Assembly (NCBI RefSeq): GCF_036711975.1
Contig: NC_091971.1
Location: 30,697,501 to 30,761,500 of the forward strand
DNA: 64,000 nucleotides
Source of the DNA: Onthophagus taurus
Lineage: Eukaryota; Arthropoda; Insecta; Coleoptera; Scarabaeidae
Reading direction: 5' to 3'
The notes under the pieces were generated by a model that had not been told where the DNA came from, ran no database searches, and saw only the letters and a list, made by a program, of their open reading frames with translations. Positions 1 to 11,880 of the stretch are shown in pieces (position 1 is the stretch's first letter; every line of letters starts with the position of its first letter). The translations under genes and the position numbers were made by a program.

Positions 1-1690
1 TCGTCTCTAAAGACGGCTAAACCCGAATGATTCTAGTTCTAGGTATAGTGTTAGTTCTAGTTTTACACTATCACTGTCACTAAAACTAACATTAGACCTA
101 GAACTAGAATTATTTGGGTTTAAACGCTCGTCTCTAAAGACGGCTAAACCCAAATGATTCTAGTTCTAGGCCTAGTGTTAGTTCTAGTTTTACACTAGCA
201 CTGTTACTAAAACTAACATTAGACCTAGAACTAAAATCATTTGGGTTTAGCCGCACGTCTCTAAAGACGGCTAAACTCAGATGATTCTAGTTCTAGGTCT
301 AGTGTTAGTTCTGGTTTTACACTAGCGCTGTCACTAAAACTAACATTAGACCTAGAACTAAAATCATTTAGGTTTAGCCGCACGTCTCTAAAGACGGCTA
401 AACTCAGATGATTCTAGTTCTAGGTCTAGTGTTAGTTCTAGTTTTACACTAGCACTGTTACTATGTGGGACTAACACTAAACCTAGAACTAGAATCATTT
501 GGGTTTAGACGCTCGTCTCTAAAGACGGCTAAACCCAAATGATTCTAGTTCTAGGTATAGTGTTAGTTCTAGTTTTACACTAGCACTGTCACTAAAACTA
601 ACATTAGACCTAGAACTAGAATTATTTGGGTTTAAACGCTCGTCTCTAAAGACGGCTAAACCCGAATGATTCTAGTTCTAGGTATAGTGTTAGTTCTAGT
701 TTTACACTAGCACTGTCACTAAAACTAACATTAGACCTAGAACTAAAATCATTTGGGTTTAGCCGCACGTCTCTAAAGACGGCTAAACTCAAATGATTCT
801 AGTTCTAGGTCTAGTGTTAGTTCTAGTTTTACAATAGCACTGTTACTATGTGGAACTAACACTAAACCTAAAACTAGAATCATTTGGGTTTAGACGCTCG
901 TCTCTAAAGACGGCTAAACCCGAATGATTCTAGTTCTAGGTATAGTGTTAGTTCTAGTTTTACACTAGCACTGTCACTAAAACTAACATTAGACCTAGAA
1001 CTAAAATCATTTGGGTTTAGCCGCACGTCTCTAAAGACGGCTAAACTCAAATGATTCTAGTTCTAGGTCTAGTGTTAGTTCTAGTTTTACAATAGCACTG
1101 TTACTATGTGGGACTAACACTAAACCTAGAACTAGAATCATTTGGGTTTAGACGCTCGTCTCTGAAGACGGCTAAACCCAAATGATTCTAGTTCTAGGTA
1201 TAGTGTTAGTTCTAGTTTTACACTAGCACTGTCACTAAAACTAACATTAGACCTAGAACTAGAATTATTTGGGTTTAAACGCTCGTCTCTAAAGACGGCT
1301 AAACCCGAATGATTCTAGTTCTAGGTATAGTGTTAGTTCTAGTTTTACACTAGCACTGTCACTAAAACTAACATTAGACCTAGAACTAGAATCATTTTGG
1401 TTTAGCCGCACGTCTCTAAAGACGGCTAAACCCAAATGATTCTAGTTCTAGGCCTAATGTTAGTTCTAGTTTTACAATAGCACTGTTACTATGTGGAACT
1501 ATCACTAAACCTAGAACTAGAATCATTTGGGTTTAGACGCTCGTCTCTAAAGACGGCTAAACCCGAATGATTCTAGTTCTAGGTATAGTGTTAGTTCTAG
1601 TTTTACACTTGCACTGTCACTAGAATTAACATTAGACCTAGAACTAGAAACATTTGGCTTTAGCAGTACGTCTCTTAAGACGGCTAAACC
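1..1690. repeat. 127-bp palindromic satellite array (about 13 units)
   Basis: Tandem units of about 127 bp start at 2, 129, 256, 383 and onward to about 1668. Each unit opens with a short hairpin (CGTCT-ctaa-AGACG). It then carries a long inverted repeat of roughly 50 bp per arm, running from TAAACCCAAATGATTCTAG to its complement ending CATTTGGGTTTA. Two unit types alternate: one has CACTaaaactaacattagac in the right half, the other ACTATGTGGGACTAACACT. The array runs off the left edge of the window. I see no coding potential in it. Confidence 0.95.
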
Positions 1691-1870
1691 CGAATGATTC
1701 TAATTCTTGGCCTAGCGCTGCATAACAATAAAAACTAGAACTAACATTTAGATGACGCACGTTTAGCCGTGCGTCTTCTGACGTATATTTAGCTGTGAGT
1801 CTACAGACGCACGGCTAAACTCGAAACTTTTTAGTTCTAGGTCTAGTGTTAGTTCTAGTTTTAGTTCAAT
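1691..1870. repeat. decayed end of the satellite array
   Basis: This stretch still has GACGGCTAAACCCGAATGATT (1679 onward), ACGGCTAAACTCGAAAC and TTAGTTCTAGGTCTAGTGTT, but the 127-bp phase is lost and blocks are missing. It is the eroded right edge of the array. A matching scrap lies at 3785-3826, on the far side of the piggyBac insertion. Confidence 0.8.
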
Positions 1871-1936
1871 AAAAATATGCAACATAGTGATATTTTATGC
1901 TAACTAGCGATACCTACCACCTACAAGCCGTCATAA

Positions 1937-3780
1937 TCCGTTAACTCCCAATTTATTAATTTATTTGAAAAGATTTGTTTTATAAGTAGACACATACAAA
2001 CATAGTTATTAAAATCTGAGAAAAGGGTTGTACTATAAATAGATCGCTGAGAAGATATAAGAGTATTTGCCGAAAATAAAATGTAAAAAAAGAACTTGGA
2101 AAATATTTATTTATAAATACGTAAATTCTTAAGTAATATAACATTTATGTACTGCGATGAAACGGCTCGAAACAGCTTGTACATAATGTTATAATGCATT
2201 TTTTGCAAAACGTTAGGGCATTGATGCTGCTGTTTCCTTTTTCAAGAAAGTGGCCTTTTTGGTCGAATCTTATGTCTTCGCGAACTGACACGACGCCGTA
2301 ACGAATTGAAGGTAGACTGGGATGTCTTTCTTTCATAACATGTCGGCTATGTCCAAGTTTTAAGTAATGTACGGCTATGTCCCTTCGGAAATTTTTGATT
2401 GAAATGGACTTCTTACCATGAATTTGACGGTAAACAAGATATCCATTTATAATTGCCATGTTAATAATACGAGTTACTAGACACCAATATCACTTCTTCC
2501 CTCTAACTGCAATAGAATGCTTTTCCAAAAGCCAGTCGTGTTGATCCACCAGGCTGAGGCACTGGTACTTTTTCTTTTTTTGCCTTGCTCCATCTATTAA
2601 CAGTTGACACAGGTTCCGTTGAGCCAAAGTTGGTTTTGACAATTCAAATTTTATTTTCCTTGTCAAAACAACAATCGAATGTACCTCCTGTCAATATTTC
2701 TAAGTCTGGACGTTTGTAGCGGACACTTTAGCATTCTATTCTCCCGTATCATTCCTATTGCTTTAAATCCAAGCTGTCGCAACTTTAGTGGCAATCCGTG
2801 GCTATCAAAAAAGTTATCAAAATAAACGGAATAACTGTTGGGATTTTCTATAACTGATAACATTTGCGGAACCACTCGTGTCCTTCTTTTCCACAATATA
2901 GAGACAAAATAAAACCATATCCATCGATACCACACATCGTCCATAATTTATAGTCAAACCTTATTAGTCCGTAATACCTAACTATCATTTCGTCGATAAA
3001 CAGATGTTCTTCAAATACTTTCGAAAATTATGATTCATTTTTTCGATCAAAATTCTAATTTTGAAACTTTTATCTTTCTTGTTTTCTTCAAAGTTTCTAT
3101 TGTCTTGAAAATGCAAAAATTATTTTATTTCGTAGTATGCATTTCTCGTCATAGCATTCTTGACTATTGGCACACCTAAGTCTTCATGGTTAGACCAATA
3201 GTCTCTTTCACTAGGCAAGGTGTGAAAGCGACAAACATTTTTATGTCATCTATATGTTTAGAGACCATCCATATTTGTTTTTTTGACTCGCATATCTTGT
3301 TGTTCCTTCCAGTCTATATTCATATATTTCATTGGTAAAGCAGAAAATTTGAACAGACGTATCATTGTCAAGGGTTCTTTACAAACATTGTCGGCAGGCG
3401 GCAGGTCATAGGTAGGCAGTATTTTCATCCATTCGGCAGGACGCCTATTTTCCCTATCTTTTCTACTTCTTTTTGTGTGAGGTTCGTCAATGTGAGACAA
3501 ATCTATGGGACGTCTTGGAACAAGATACGATAGTGGGAGAGAATCTTCTTCATCAAATTCTTCATCAACAGTGATTTTAATGGATCCAAAACGTCATTTA
3601 CGATGGGCAAACTTAGGTCATTACCGTCGATTTTTTCCTCATCCGTAAGTTCATTTACTTCTGGACTAACAGTATGTATACAATTTCTAGCTGCGTACCA
3701 CGCGTTGTTTCCACTTCTCTGAAAGGGTGAAAAACGTCCTAAACCAGTGATCTATAAATAGATCGGTGGGAGGTAACGGG
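1937..3780 (-). mobile_element. decayed piggyBac element inserted in satellite flank
   Basis: The right end reads TGGGAGGTAACGGG followed by TTAA at 3781-3784, the usual piggyBac target duplication. The left end at 1937 reads TCCGTTAACTCCCA, which matches the complement of the right end at 12 of 14 positions. It is preceded by ATAA at 1933-1936, readable as a mutated TTAA. Between the ends the minus strand encodes piggyBac transposase fragments. Both flanks are satellite-like, so the element landed in or beside the array. The right end is certain in kind; the left end is more tentative. Confidence 0.7.
2145..3520 (-). pseudogene. piggyBac transposase, broken
   Basis: Minus-strand fragments in family order run from about 3500 down to 2145. 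They include an N-terminal charged segment, then a stretch around 3080-3240 with the family signature of a tryptophan followed by SNHEDLGVPIV. Near 3000 there is FIDEMIVRYYG, which contains the first catalytic Asp. Near 2930 there is KLWTMCG, and near 2820 SVYFDNFFDSHGLPLKL, which holds the second catalytic Asp motif. At 2450 there is an NGYLVYR-type C-terminal segment. At least one in-frame stop and several frame changes separate these pieces, so no intact protein can be made. Confidence 0.85.
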
Positions 3781-3784
3781 TTAA

Positions 3785-3826
3785 GAGAGGTACGGCTAAA
3801 CGAAATTTTTCTAATTCTAGGTCAAG
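3785..3826. repeat. satellite scrap right of the piggyBac
   Basis: The segment contains TACGGCTAAACGAAA and CTAATTCTAGGTC, recognisable pieces of the 127-bp satellite unit. It directly follows the TTAA of the piggyBac element. This places satellite sequence on both sides of the insertion. Confidence 0.65.
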
Positions 3827-3930
3827 CCCTGGTTTCTATGGAAATATATTTTTGTATATTGAGTCTTAAGTGAAATTCACTGTAAAGTTTATATAAAAAT
3901 ACTAATTTACTGGCTTTTTCCACTCCTCAT

Positions 3931-4790
3931 TTATTGCACACATTGTAATAGGCGAGCCCAAATGTTGTGAAGACTCTTCTCTATTGAAGCTGAAGAACAA
4001 ACAATACATAAAAATTGTTTTAAAGTTGGAAGAAGTTTCTCAATCAGGAAGGTTCTTTTGTGAAATCCACCGCTGCAATACAGTAGCAATGGATATAACT
4101 TCCTTGCAGAAAATGGTTCCATTTTCGTCTCTAGCTTAACTATTAGTGGTAATAATCCAGTAATAGCGTACGTACCCCTAAGTGTGTTCATAGCTTCGTC
4201 TTTCTCTTCCATCGTCAATTTATATTTTGTTTTAGTTATATCTAAAATAAATACAAGTAAATGGTAAGGTCTAATGTAAAATTTCTGATAAACTTGTGTT
4301 TGAAACAAACTTGTGTCTTATTTTCTTTCACACTTCTTCAGCATCATATAGAGAAGCACCTTTTTTGCAATTTGTCAAGTCCCCGGGATATTGGCTTTAA
4401 GATATTTAAGTAATCTTCTGCAGATCGTTTGGGATCAATATTAGATACTTTCTGGTATATTGGTACATTATTTGATATATTTTGGTATATATTGTAGAAT
4501 CAATTTCCTTTTTATTTTCTTCACATACTTTTGACAGTTTTTCCCATTGACTTACATGTATTTCCAGGTAATCCACTACACTGTTCCACCTCACATTGTT
4601 TAAAACTTTTCCATCAGTATAAACAAGCCATATACTTAGATATAGCCAGGTGATAAAATATTTCACAATTTGGATCACATGAAAGTAACATGGACTTTAG
4701 TTACTTCAAGGTCTTTGCTAAGCAAATTGAGAAAGTGAGCTGAGCATCTATAAGTTATAACAGAACCACTAAAGCTTAAGCTTCTGGTCT
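3931..4790 (-). pseudogene. hAT-like transposase remnant
   Basis: Read on the minus strand from about 4790, the fragments follow the order of the hAT family's catalytic and C-terminal region. CSAHFLNLLSKDLE is the hallmark CSAHxLNLL motif. It is followed by NNVRWNSVVDYLE with a downstream SKVCEENKKEID, then near 4000 FLCIVCSSASIEKSLHNIW, which resembles the C-terminal dimerisation region (usually SSAxxER). Stops and frame changes lie between these pieces. No terminal repeats or 8-bp duplication were found. Family assignment rests on motif order only. Confidence 0.7.
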
Positions 4791-4799
4791 ATGTCATCT

Positions 4800-5780
4800 C
4801 ATACTCTTTATTTTTACTTTTAAATTTATTTTTCTAAAATGTTTTGAAAATACCATATCAACAAATTAGAGGAAAGTCAATATAAAGTTATACTTACTTA
4901 CAATCGCGTAGAACAAATCAATCACCTAGAAAAATAAGTTTTAAATCGATAACGAAGAATAACATTTTTTTCGAATTCCCTTTCGTTCTTGAGATATTAT
5001 CCATAAAAGCTTTCTCAACGAATTAGGAGATGAAATAATAAAAATGAACTTCATAAAGTTATCATTTTTCTGTATTTTTTGGGGTGGTATTTATTAATAA
5101 TACAAAACATAAAGTTATGCGTGTAGAAAAATAAGTTTTAAAACGATAAAGAAGAATTCTCTTGAGATATGAATCTTGAAAAGTTTAGATTTAGAAAAAA
5201 TCGGCGAGCCAATAGGATAAAATGTTATTTTTCATTTTCACTTTTAAATTTATTTTTCTATCAGAAGATTTTAAAAGTTTTGTGAAAACCATTTCATCCG
5301 ATTAGCAATTTCTATTTACTCTTCGGGGTGGTTCTTATTAATAATAAACTCTAAAGAAAAAAGTACAAGTTAATTGCGTGGAAAAAAAAGTTTTAAATCA
5401 ATAAACAAAAATAACATTTTCCCGAATTTTCTTTCGTTCTTGAGATATTATCCTTGAATATTGTATTTTTATCAACAATCGGCGATATTGATGGATATAA
5501 GTGGAAATATTTCAAGAATTCTACTCTTTCTTTCCACTCTTAAATTTATTTTTCTACCAGAAAAGGATTTTCAAAGTTTTGAGAAAACCATTTCATCGAA
5601 TTAGGAAATGAAAAAATAAAAGTTAAGTTCACAAAGTTATCATGTAAAGAAGAACGAAAAAGTTGTTAAACAGAAGTTTTCAATCGAGAAACAAGAATAA
5701 TATTTTTCCGAATTCCCTTTCGTTCTTGAGAATGTTTGATTTAGCAAAAAATCGTGGATATTAATGGATTTAAGGGGAAA
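4800..5780. repeat. degenerate direct repeats, period about 280 bp
   Basis: The phrase GAATTCCCTTTCGTTCTTGA, usually followed by GATATTATCC, occurs at about 4973, 5424 (variant) and 5710. Each copy is preceded by a block like TTTTAAATTTATTTTTCTA with AAAACCATTTCATC. Spacing varies from about 280 to 450 bp. I see no coding function. Confidence 0.65.
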
Positions 5781-5859
5781 TATTTTAAAAACGAAAGCAA
5801 ATAGCACAAAATGTTGCTCTTTATTAACTATGGAAATATCTGAACGCACTAATGTAGAA

Positions 5860-7060
5860 AAGCCATCTCAATTTGCGGTAGGTTTATTTGTAAATTTCAA
5901 TTGTATATCGATATTTTATTTTTTCTCTTTTACAAACTGAAGCATGCAAAAGATGTCAAAAACATTTTCAATAGTTATTGATCAGCTTCTTTTCAAACCG
6001 TTTATTTATCCCCAAAAATACGCTAAAATTATAACTAAATGTAATTTGAATGAAATTCGACGAAACCAAACAAAAGCACTCCAACTGCAATTAATTATAT
6101 GATAAAAATAAAAATAAAATTTAATTATCAGAAAGTTAGTGAAATTAGTTTGTTTCAACCTAAAAATAATATTAGTTTAATAGATTTCGTTGACCTTGAG
6201 ACATGACTTGAACGTTTGATTTTATGATATTCCATCGTTGAGCTTATTTTAAAATCATATTGGATGCTTTCTCGTTGATGTAATTATGATGTTCGGCCAT
6301 ATTGGTAATCATCCAAGTAGGAACCATTCCGATTTTCTGTGCGCTCAGGATATTATTGTTTTGGTTCGGAATTAAATGGAATAATCGTAAATTCTGATAA
6401 CGTTGAGTCATTTATCGGTTAATGTAACTTAATGTAAACTTATCGCTCTACTAGATTTTTGCAGCAAACATAAATTGTTTCTTTAATGTCTTTTTTAATT
6501 TATTTTTATTTCGCTGCGGAATTAAAATAACATTTCAAAGTAACCAATTTTGGAACTAATTTTGTAAGTATCGAGGAAACCTTTCATGTTCTCCCATACC
6601 GGATTTTCGTTAAATTTTCTGAAATGACATTGAAGGTTTTGTGTGTTTCTTTGACGTTCTACTCGCATCTTGGAAGTAAGCTCCTTTCATTTCTTCTACC
6701 AGTTTTAGTTTCATACTTTTAGCTACCTTTAGTTTCTTCCATTATCTTGGTTAATGAAACATTTAAAATACTTATTTTTTGTTTGCTTTTGAGTTTTAGT
6801 TTTTTGTCTTTAGCTACCCAACCCAACACATCAGCACTAGAACTAGTTACCATTATACTCTATCACTAGAACCTTTGAGATCAGTATCATTATCATTCGT
6901 GTCATAGATAATAATATGTAAAAATTCTCTCCTCCAGTGTTTATGCAGAGTTTAATATTTTACAACACAAAAATTTCATTTCAAAGCTGTGGTAGATTTT
7001 CAAGATAAATGTCCTTTTTATAACACCAGTATAAACTGACATTATTCATGGAAAACTAGT
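5860..7060. other. AT-rich stretch, nothing recognised
   Basis: Very AT-rich sequence without a recognisable gene, RNA or repeat family. Around 6840-6880 a few phrases such as CACTAGAACTAGTTACC faintly recall the satellite, too weakly to call. Confidence 0.5.
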
Positions 7061-7062
7061 TT

Positions 7063-7380
7063 TTATTTTGGACACTTTTTGACAATCCTGGCTAATTTTT
7101 CATATAAATATTTATCAAAATACAATAAATATTTTTCTTCTAATCCATGCACTTCAAAATTTCGACTTGGACCTCCTGGATCACACAGAACTTTACGATT
7201 TTCCCATATATTCCATTGAGAATTCGTCATCGCGGAAAGTGTTGTCTTCAAGTTTACTGGAAGATCCTTTTTCGATTTAGATTCCCTAACAATATTCGCT
7301 ATATATTCTAATAAAATTCTAATAAAATAATATTTATAAATATAAAAAAAAATCCATATAAAATATGAAATAATATACAA
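7063..7380 (-). CDS. unrecognised 105-codon open frame (doubtful)
   Basis: An open frame of 105 codons on the minus strand. The first third is low-complexity, Ile/Tyr/Phe-rich and may be an AT artefact. The remainder has ordinary composition (for example CDPGGPSRNFEVHGLEEKYL) but matches no family I know. It has no splice-consistent neighbours or promoter that I can identify. It could be a mobile-element exon fragment or chance. Confidence 0.15.
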   Translation of the reverse strand: MYIISYFIWIFFYIYKYYFIRILLEYIANIVRESKSKKDLPVNLKTTLSAMTNSQWNIWENRKVLCDPGGPSRNFEVHGLEEKYLLYFDKYLYEKLARIVKKCPK

Positions 7381-8215
7381 AATGAAATGATGTTTTCAAG
7401 ATATTCTCTGATTTTCCACTCTCTTTATACTTAATTAGACAAGTCTTGTATGCAATAAATTCATCAGCAAATATATTTTCTTTAATATCTGGGTTTCAAT
7501 ACATAATTTCAAAATTAGAAACAATCTTGTCATATTTAGAACTTACGTGGTAATTGATCTGAAGAGTTCCAACGCTGAACTCTACCTCATTCGAATCTAG
7601 TGTTAAAAAGCCATATTGTTAATAGCTATTTTTGACACTTTCTGGAAAAGTTACAAAACTTAACAATAATAAGCAAAAATCAATTTTTTTAAGGAACAGC
7701 TTATTTAAACTATTAAACACAATTGAAAACGAAATGCTTTAATAATTAGAGTGCTAATAATGTGCTACAGAAAAACCTGTTAAAACTACCTGGAGCTAGA
7801 GATGGTATGAAATATACCATGTGCAAATATATCAGAGGCCTAACACAGGATTTAGGACCTAATAGAGCTAGGGATGCTTATAGGTTAACATATGTTGAAA
7901 TTTCTCTGCAACATATTTATAACCCTAGAGGTAAATTTATACTTAAGATGCGGGATAAGAACAAGTGACAGAAACACTCCACAAAGTAGTAACCCTACAG
8001 GACGCTTTGATACTAAAATTGCTCCAAGAAGAGGTGATACTTCAAAAAAGTTTTTTTTGGCTAACAGCCAAACGTATTCCATTACTTTGCGTCCACTACA
8101 GATCAAACAAAATTTGTAGATGAATTAATGTATGAAACTTAAATAGCACCCAAGGAACACAACAGTCATAAAATGGAGACGAACTTGGCTGAGTACTTCA
8201 ATGCGAAGATTATCT
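7381..8215. other. no recognisable feature
   Basis: Short overlapping open frames on both strands near 7760-8119 read as unrelated low-similarity peptides and cancel one another. I see no domain, splice pattern or repeat here. Confidence 0.4.
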
Positions 8216-8800
8216 TGCACTAGAGAGTGTCAGAAATTCCCATATACATATATCTTCGGAACTATAGGAATTTTTATGTTAAAGTGAAACTACAAGAAGA
8301 GTTGTTAAAACAATCCCGGTTTCTGTAAAGATAAAAATGCTTTGATATTGGTAATGTGCCATGTAGTGAGTTGTCAGAAATCTCAAGCACTATGAATTGC
8401 TTCTTCTAAAACAGATGTTAGAAATTTCCAAATATCTTTTTGGAGATGAAGATTATTTTGTGGTAAAAAATGAACAACTAATAGAGGTATTAAAACAATC
8501 CTGATATCTCAATACCCATAATATACAAATATTAGTGATGCGAGATGTTTTGGCATTAGAGGAGCTTTATTTAGAGGGATGTCAGGAATTTCAATGCATA
8601 TCTTTGGGGTTGGAGTTCTTATTAAGTTACTGATGAATCACCATGAAATATGTTAGAGTTAAGAGATGTTAAAAGTATCCCAGTATATTTATTATGATAT
8701 GTATACTTTAGTGTTAGAAATACCCTCTAGATGTTCGAAACTTCCAAGCATTGCTATTGAGTTGGAGATGCTCTTAACGTCTCGCTGAACTGTTTTTTGA
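8215..8800. repeat. highly diverged repeats with GTCAGAAATTtCCA motif
   Basis: Variants of TGTCAGAAATTTCCAAxxx occur near 8228, 8375, 8416, 8580 and 8734. Variants of TTAAAACAATCCCGGT occur near 8303, 8488 and 8666. The two alternate with spacings of about 150-190 bp, as in an old tandem array that has lost phase. Confidence 0.5.
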
Positions 8801-9199
8801 TATTATTTCCTCGGATTCACATCTGAAATGTATAAATTATTGAAGTGTATAATATAAGAAATTATCCGATTTAACGTTTCTTACATAAGGTGCCTACTAA
8901 ATAAACCTGACATGTTCAACATCCTAGTAGGCTATCATGCAATACCTACGACTTCATACAGTCGTGTTAAAAGTAATGCCATCGGAGCCAACACCGGTCA
9001 TCTTGTATGCGTTTTGATAATAATAAATAAATTTCAAAGTACTTTAGTCAACTTCTAAATAGAAAATAGAAACTTCGAGCACATTTGACACGACAGCGAC
9101 CCGATATGGGCTATAAGATTTTTTTTAAGAAATGCTAGATCAATGAGCTGTTATTTTAAATGTATACTTTGTATGAGTGAAGTTTGTCCGGCATACTTA

Positions 9200-11120
9200 A
9201 CGTAAGTGACATCTACAACTCGTCAACACCACATCTACAATTAATTTGTATCAACTTAAAACTAATTACTCCTAACATACTAAAAAGGGTTATAAACTCG
9301 GTTTTAAAAAGCGACCTCGGCTAATATATACTATCTTACTCGCAATACCCGAATTCGAACATTGTCCGAAATTTTTACCTACAACACGTTGTGGGTAAGC
9401 TTAAATGATTACAACCCGTTCTGAGCAATTTCTTTGCTCATTGAGTAGCGGAAAATACTCACAACGCGTTGGTGGTATTTAGGTTTACTCAGTTGCCGAA
9501 ATTAACCAAGTTTGCACATTCTGGACACAAAAAAGTACCTAGAACGCGTTGTGAGTATTTAGCGTTTACTCAAAACACGTTGTGGACACTAAAAAGTATC
9601 CACAACGTGATGTAAGTATTCCACGGTTGCTCACAACGTGTTGTGGTTATTCAATATTTAGCCACAGGCACATCCCAGGCTAACATCGTCTTAATATCTA
9701 TAAATATAGTGTGGACATATAAATTGTTTTTTTTAACTTATTATTGTTTAATTTAAAATTTTTAATTTTTTTTATTATAAAAATTAAAAATAAATAAGTG
9801 CTCTATTAACATGTTTATTTGTTTTTACGTGGTTTATTGTTGTGGCATTTAGAATTACACCTAACGATTTATTTCTACAAGTATTCAAAGGGAAGGGAAC
9901 ATATAAACGGGTATATTCAGAGAATGGGAGAGGATTTTAACAATAATGGCAAGCATCAAAAAAGTAATTATACTTCCTTGTTCTAGATTACTAAACCCAA
10001 ACTGTTCGAAAAATTAAAAATGGTTCCAATTAATGAATGTAACGGAACTAATTAAGTATCATGCAATAGTTACAAGGCTGTTTTTAATAAATTGACACTT
10101 TCTGCGCCTCACAGGCTTTTAATAAGAAAATAAGCAGCTGGTACTTTCCAGCCGCCGTTCTATAAAAACTAAAGCTTTCTTTGCCAATGAAATGTGATCA
10201 CTATCATGATTACTTCTAAGGTTCACTCCTTCATAAAATCTATTTTCATCAAAAATTCTTGTTTTTCGTAGCCATTTCATTAATAATAAGATTTACTAAA
10301 ATATTTTCTGTAGAAACTTTTCTTTGTAATCTTCTTATTTTTCCTTGTGGAGCAAACTCTTCAAGGAGTAGCCTCACCAGAACATTTAAAAGAACGCGTT
10401 GTAATCATTTAAGCTTACCCACAAAGCGTTGTAGGTAAAAATTTCGGACAAAGTCCGAATCGGGTATTGCGAGTAACAGATATATTAATTGTATAGCCTC
10501 AATCGTAAGCTACCTCGGCTAAGATTGAGACACAAATTTTATGAATTCGCCTCATTAAGCCGAGGTCACTGCAACGTATTGGCCACTTTTGGGTTAACAT
10601 GACCAGTTATGGGTTAATAATATACCAATTGTAACAAATAATCTCTTAATAAGGCGAAGTTGTACGAATCCCCTGTTCTAAAATTATCTGTGGTCGTTTG
10701 CAACCTGTATATCATATAATATAAATGGTATCTACTTGATCAGCTAAAGTCGTGTACTCTATCCTAATATTAATCGATGTCGTTTGCTGGCGTGGCTCTA
10801 TAATTAATATCACATCAACCCAAAACTAATCAACTCAGTGCTGTGCATCGGCCGCAATAGACTTTGGTTTGTCTTAAAGCAGAGAACCTATGCCTTAGCT
10901 TGACTAAGCCGAGATCGCTTGCGGCCGAAGTGTTGCATTGTGCTATCATTTTTTAGTGGTTAAGGCCATAATCGCGGTGCCTTTGCGACAAGCAGTCTCA
11001 GCTTGATCTGGTGAACTCATAGACTAAATCTTAATATTGGTCGAGGCTGTACAATTAATATTGTATTAACTCAAACTGCACAATTCATTGCAGTACCTCG
11101 GCCAAAAGGACTTAATAAAG
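9200..11120. repeat. degenerate repeat family with CCTCGGC/GCCGAGG words
   Basis: Words such as GCGACCTCGGCTAATAT (9311), CTACCTCGGCTAAGATT (about 10505), AAGCCGAGGTCACTGC (about 10555), AAGCCGAGATCGCTTGCGG (about 10911) and GTACCTCGGCC (about 11092) recur in both orientations. AATTAATATxxxATxAACxCAAA recurs near 9240, 10800 and 11045. The units are too diverged to give a period. The element at 9337-10475 sits inside this family. Confidence 0.5.
9337..10475. mobile_element. non-autonomous inverted-repeat element with clustered palindromes
   Basis: The outer ends are near-perfect inverted repeats of about 85 bp (9337-9421 and 10391-10475), starting TACTCGCAATACCCGA. A TA at each tip would fit a Tc1/mariner-type TA target duplication. 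Just inside both ends, and densely at 9380-9655, lie variants of the 12-bp palindrome ACAACGCGTTGT with TACTCA or GAGTA flanks. There are about seven copies on the left and two on the right. The interior is AT-rich and non-coding, so transposase would come from elsewhere. The palindromes may be transposase-binding sites. Confidence 0.75.
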
Positions 11121-11880
11121 TGAAGTCATAGATAATTCAGCGCATTGTTTATGAATTATGACCATTTAAAGAAGAAAGCAGAATTCGAAAAAGATTTTCG
11201 GAAGGAGTAAGCATTTAAATGAAATATTGATCACCGAAATCGCTTAAGAAGTAGTCTTGTTTTGAAAAAAATAGTGTACATAAATTAGGACTTAACTTCA
11301 CATAAGTCGGTCATCCCATAATGTTGTATGTGACATCCTTAAATAACATCACAGATAAGTCTCAAATTTTCACGCTGTATTACTTATTATTGTTTCTGGC
11401 AATAATAAATATCATCCCCAAATTACCATCTTAAAGATGCCCTCAATATTGTCCTTGAAACAATCAGTGCCAAGTCTGAAAGAAAAAGTCAGAAATTGCA
11501 ATAGTTATAAACTAGACTTCAGCAAAAAACCGGAATTACATTGTTCAAAGTTCACATGAAGTCTGAAATTACTGTTCAGAGAAAACAAAATTGATTATAA
11601 ACCAAACATGATTTTTCATGGCAATACTTATGTGTTCAATAAAAGAATGCGAAGAATATGAACAAAAAACCAATGGACTTGTCTTGTTATTGCACAGGAC
11701 AGGAAATCACCAACACGGAAACTTTGCCAATGCAGGATAAGCACAAAAGCAAAGTAACAGCTGCAGAAATGAGGTACCGGGTGGTACAAGATCCGTATAG
11801 ATAATAAGAGGCTCCCAAAAAGATGATGATAGACACCCAGAATGAAGTAGCTGTCAGTATCAAGAACAAAACATACATAA
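11121..11880. other. no recognisable feature
   Basis: Non-coding AT-rich sequence. A minus-strand open frame near 11687-11878 is hydrophobic and low in information, with no family resemblance. Confidence 0.4.

Noticed and set aside
1..1690. A CRISPR-like array
   Set aside because: The units are contiguous and similar throughout, without unique spacers, and the genome is clearly animal.
7762..8119. Overlapping open frames on both strands that might be a small gene
   Set aside because: Three frames compete, none has a recognisable domain, splice context or codon bias. The neighbourhood is AT-rich non-coding.
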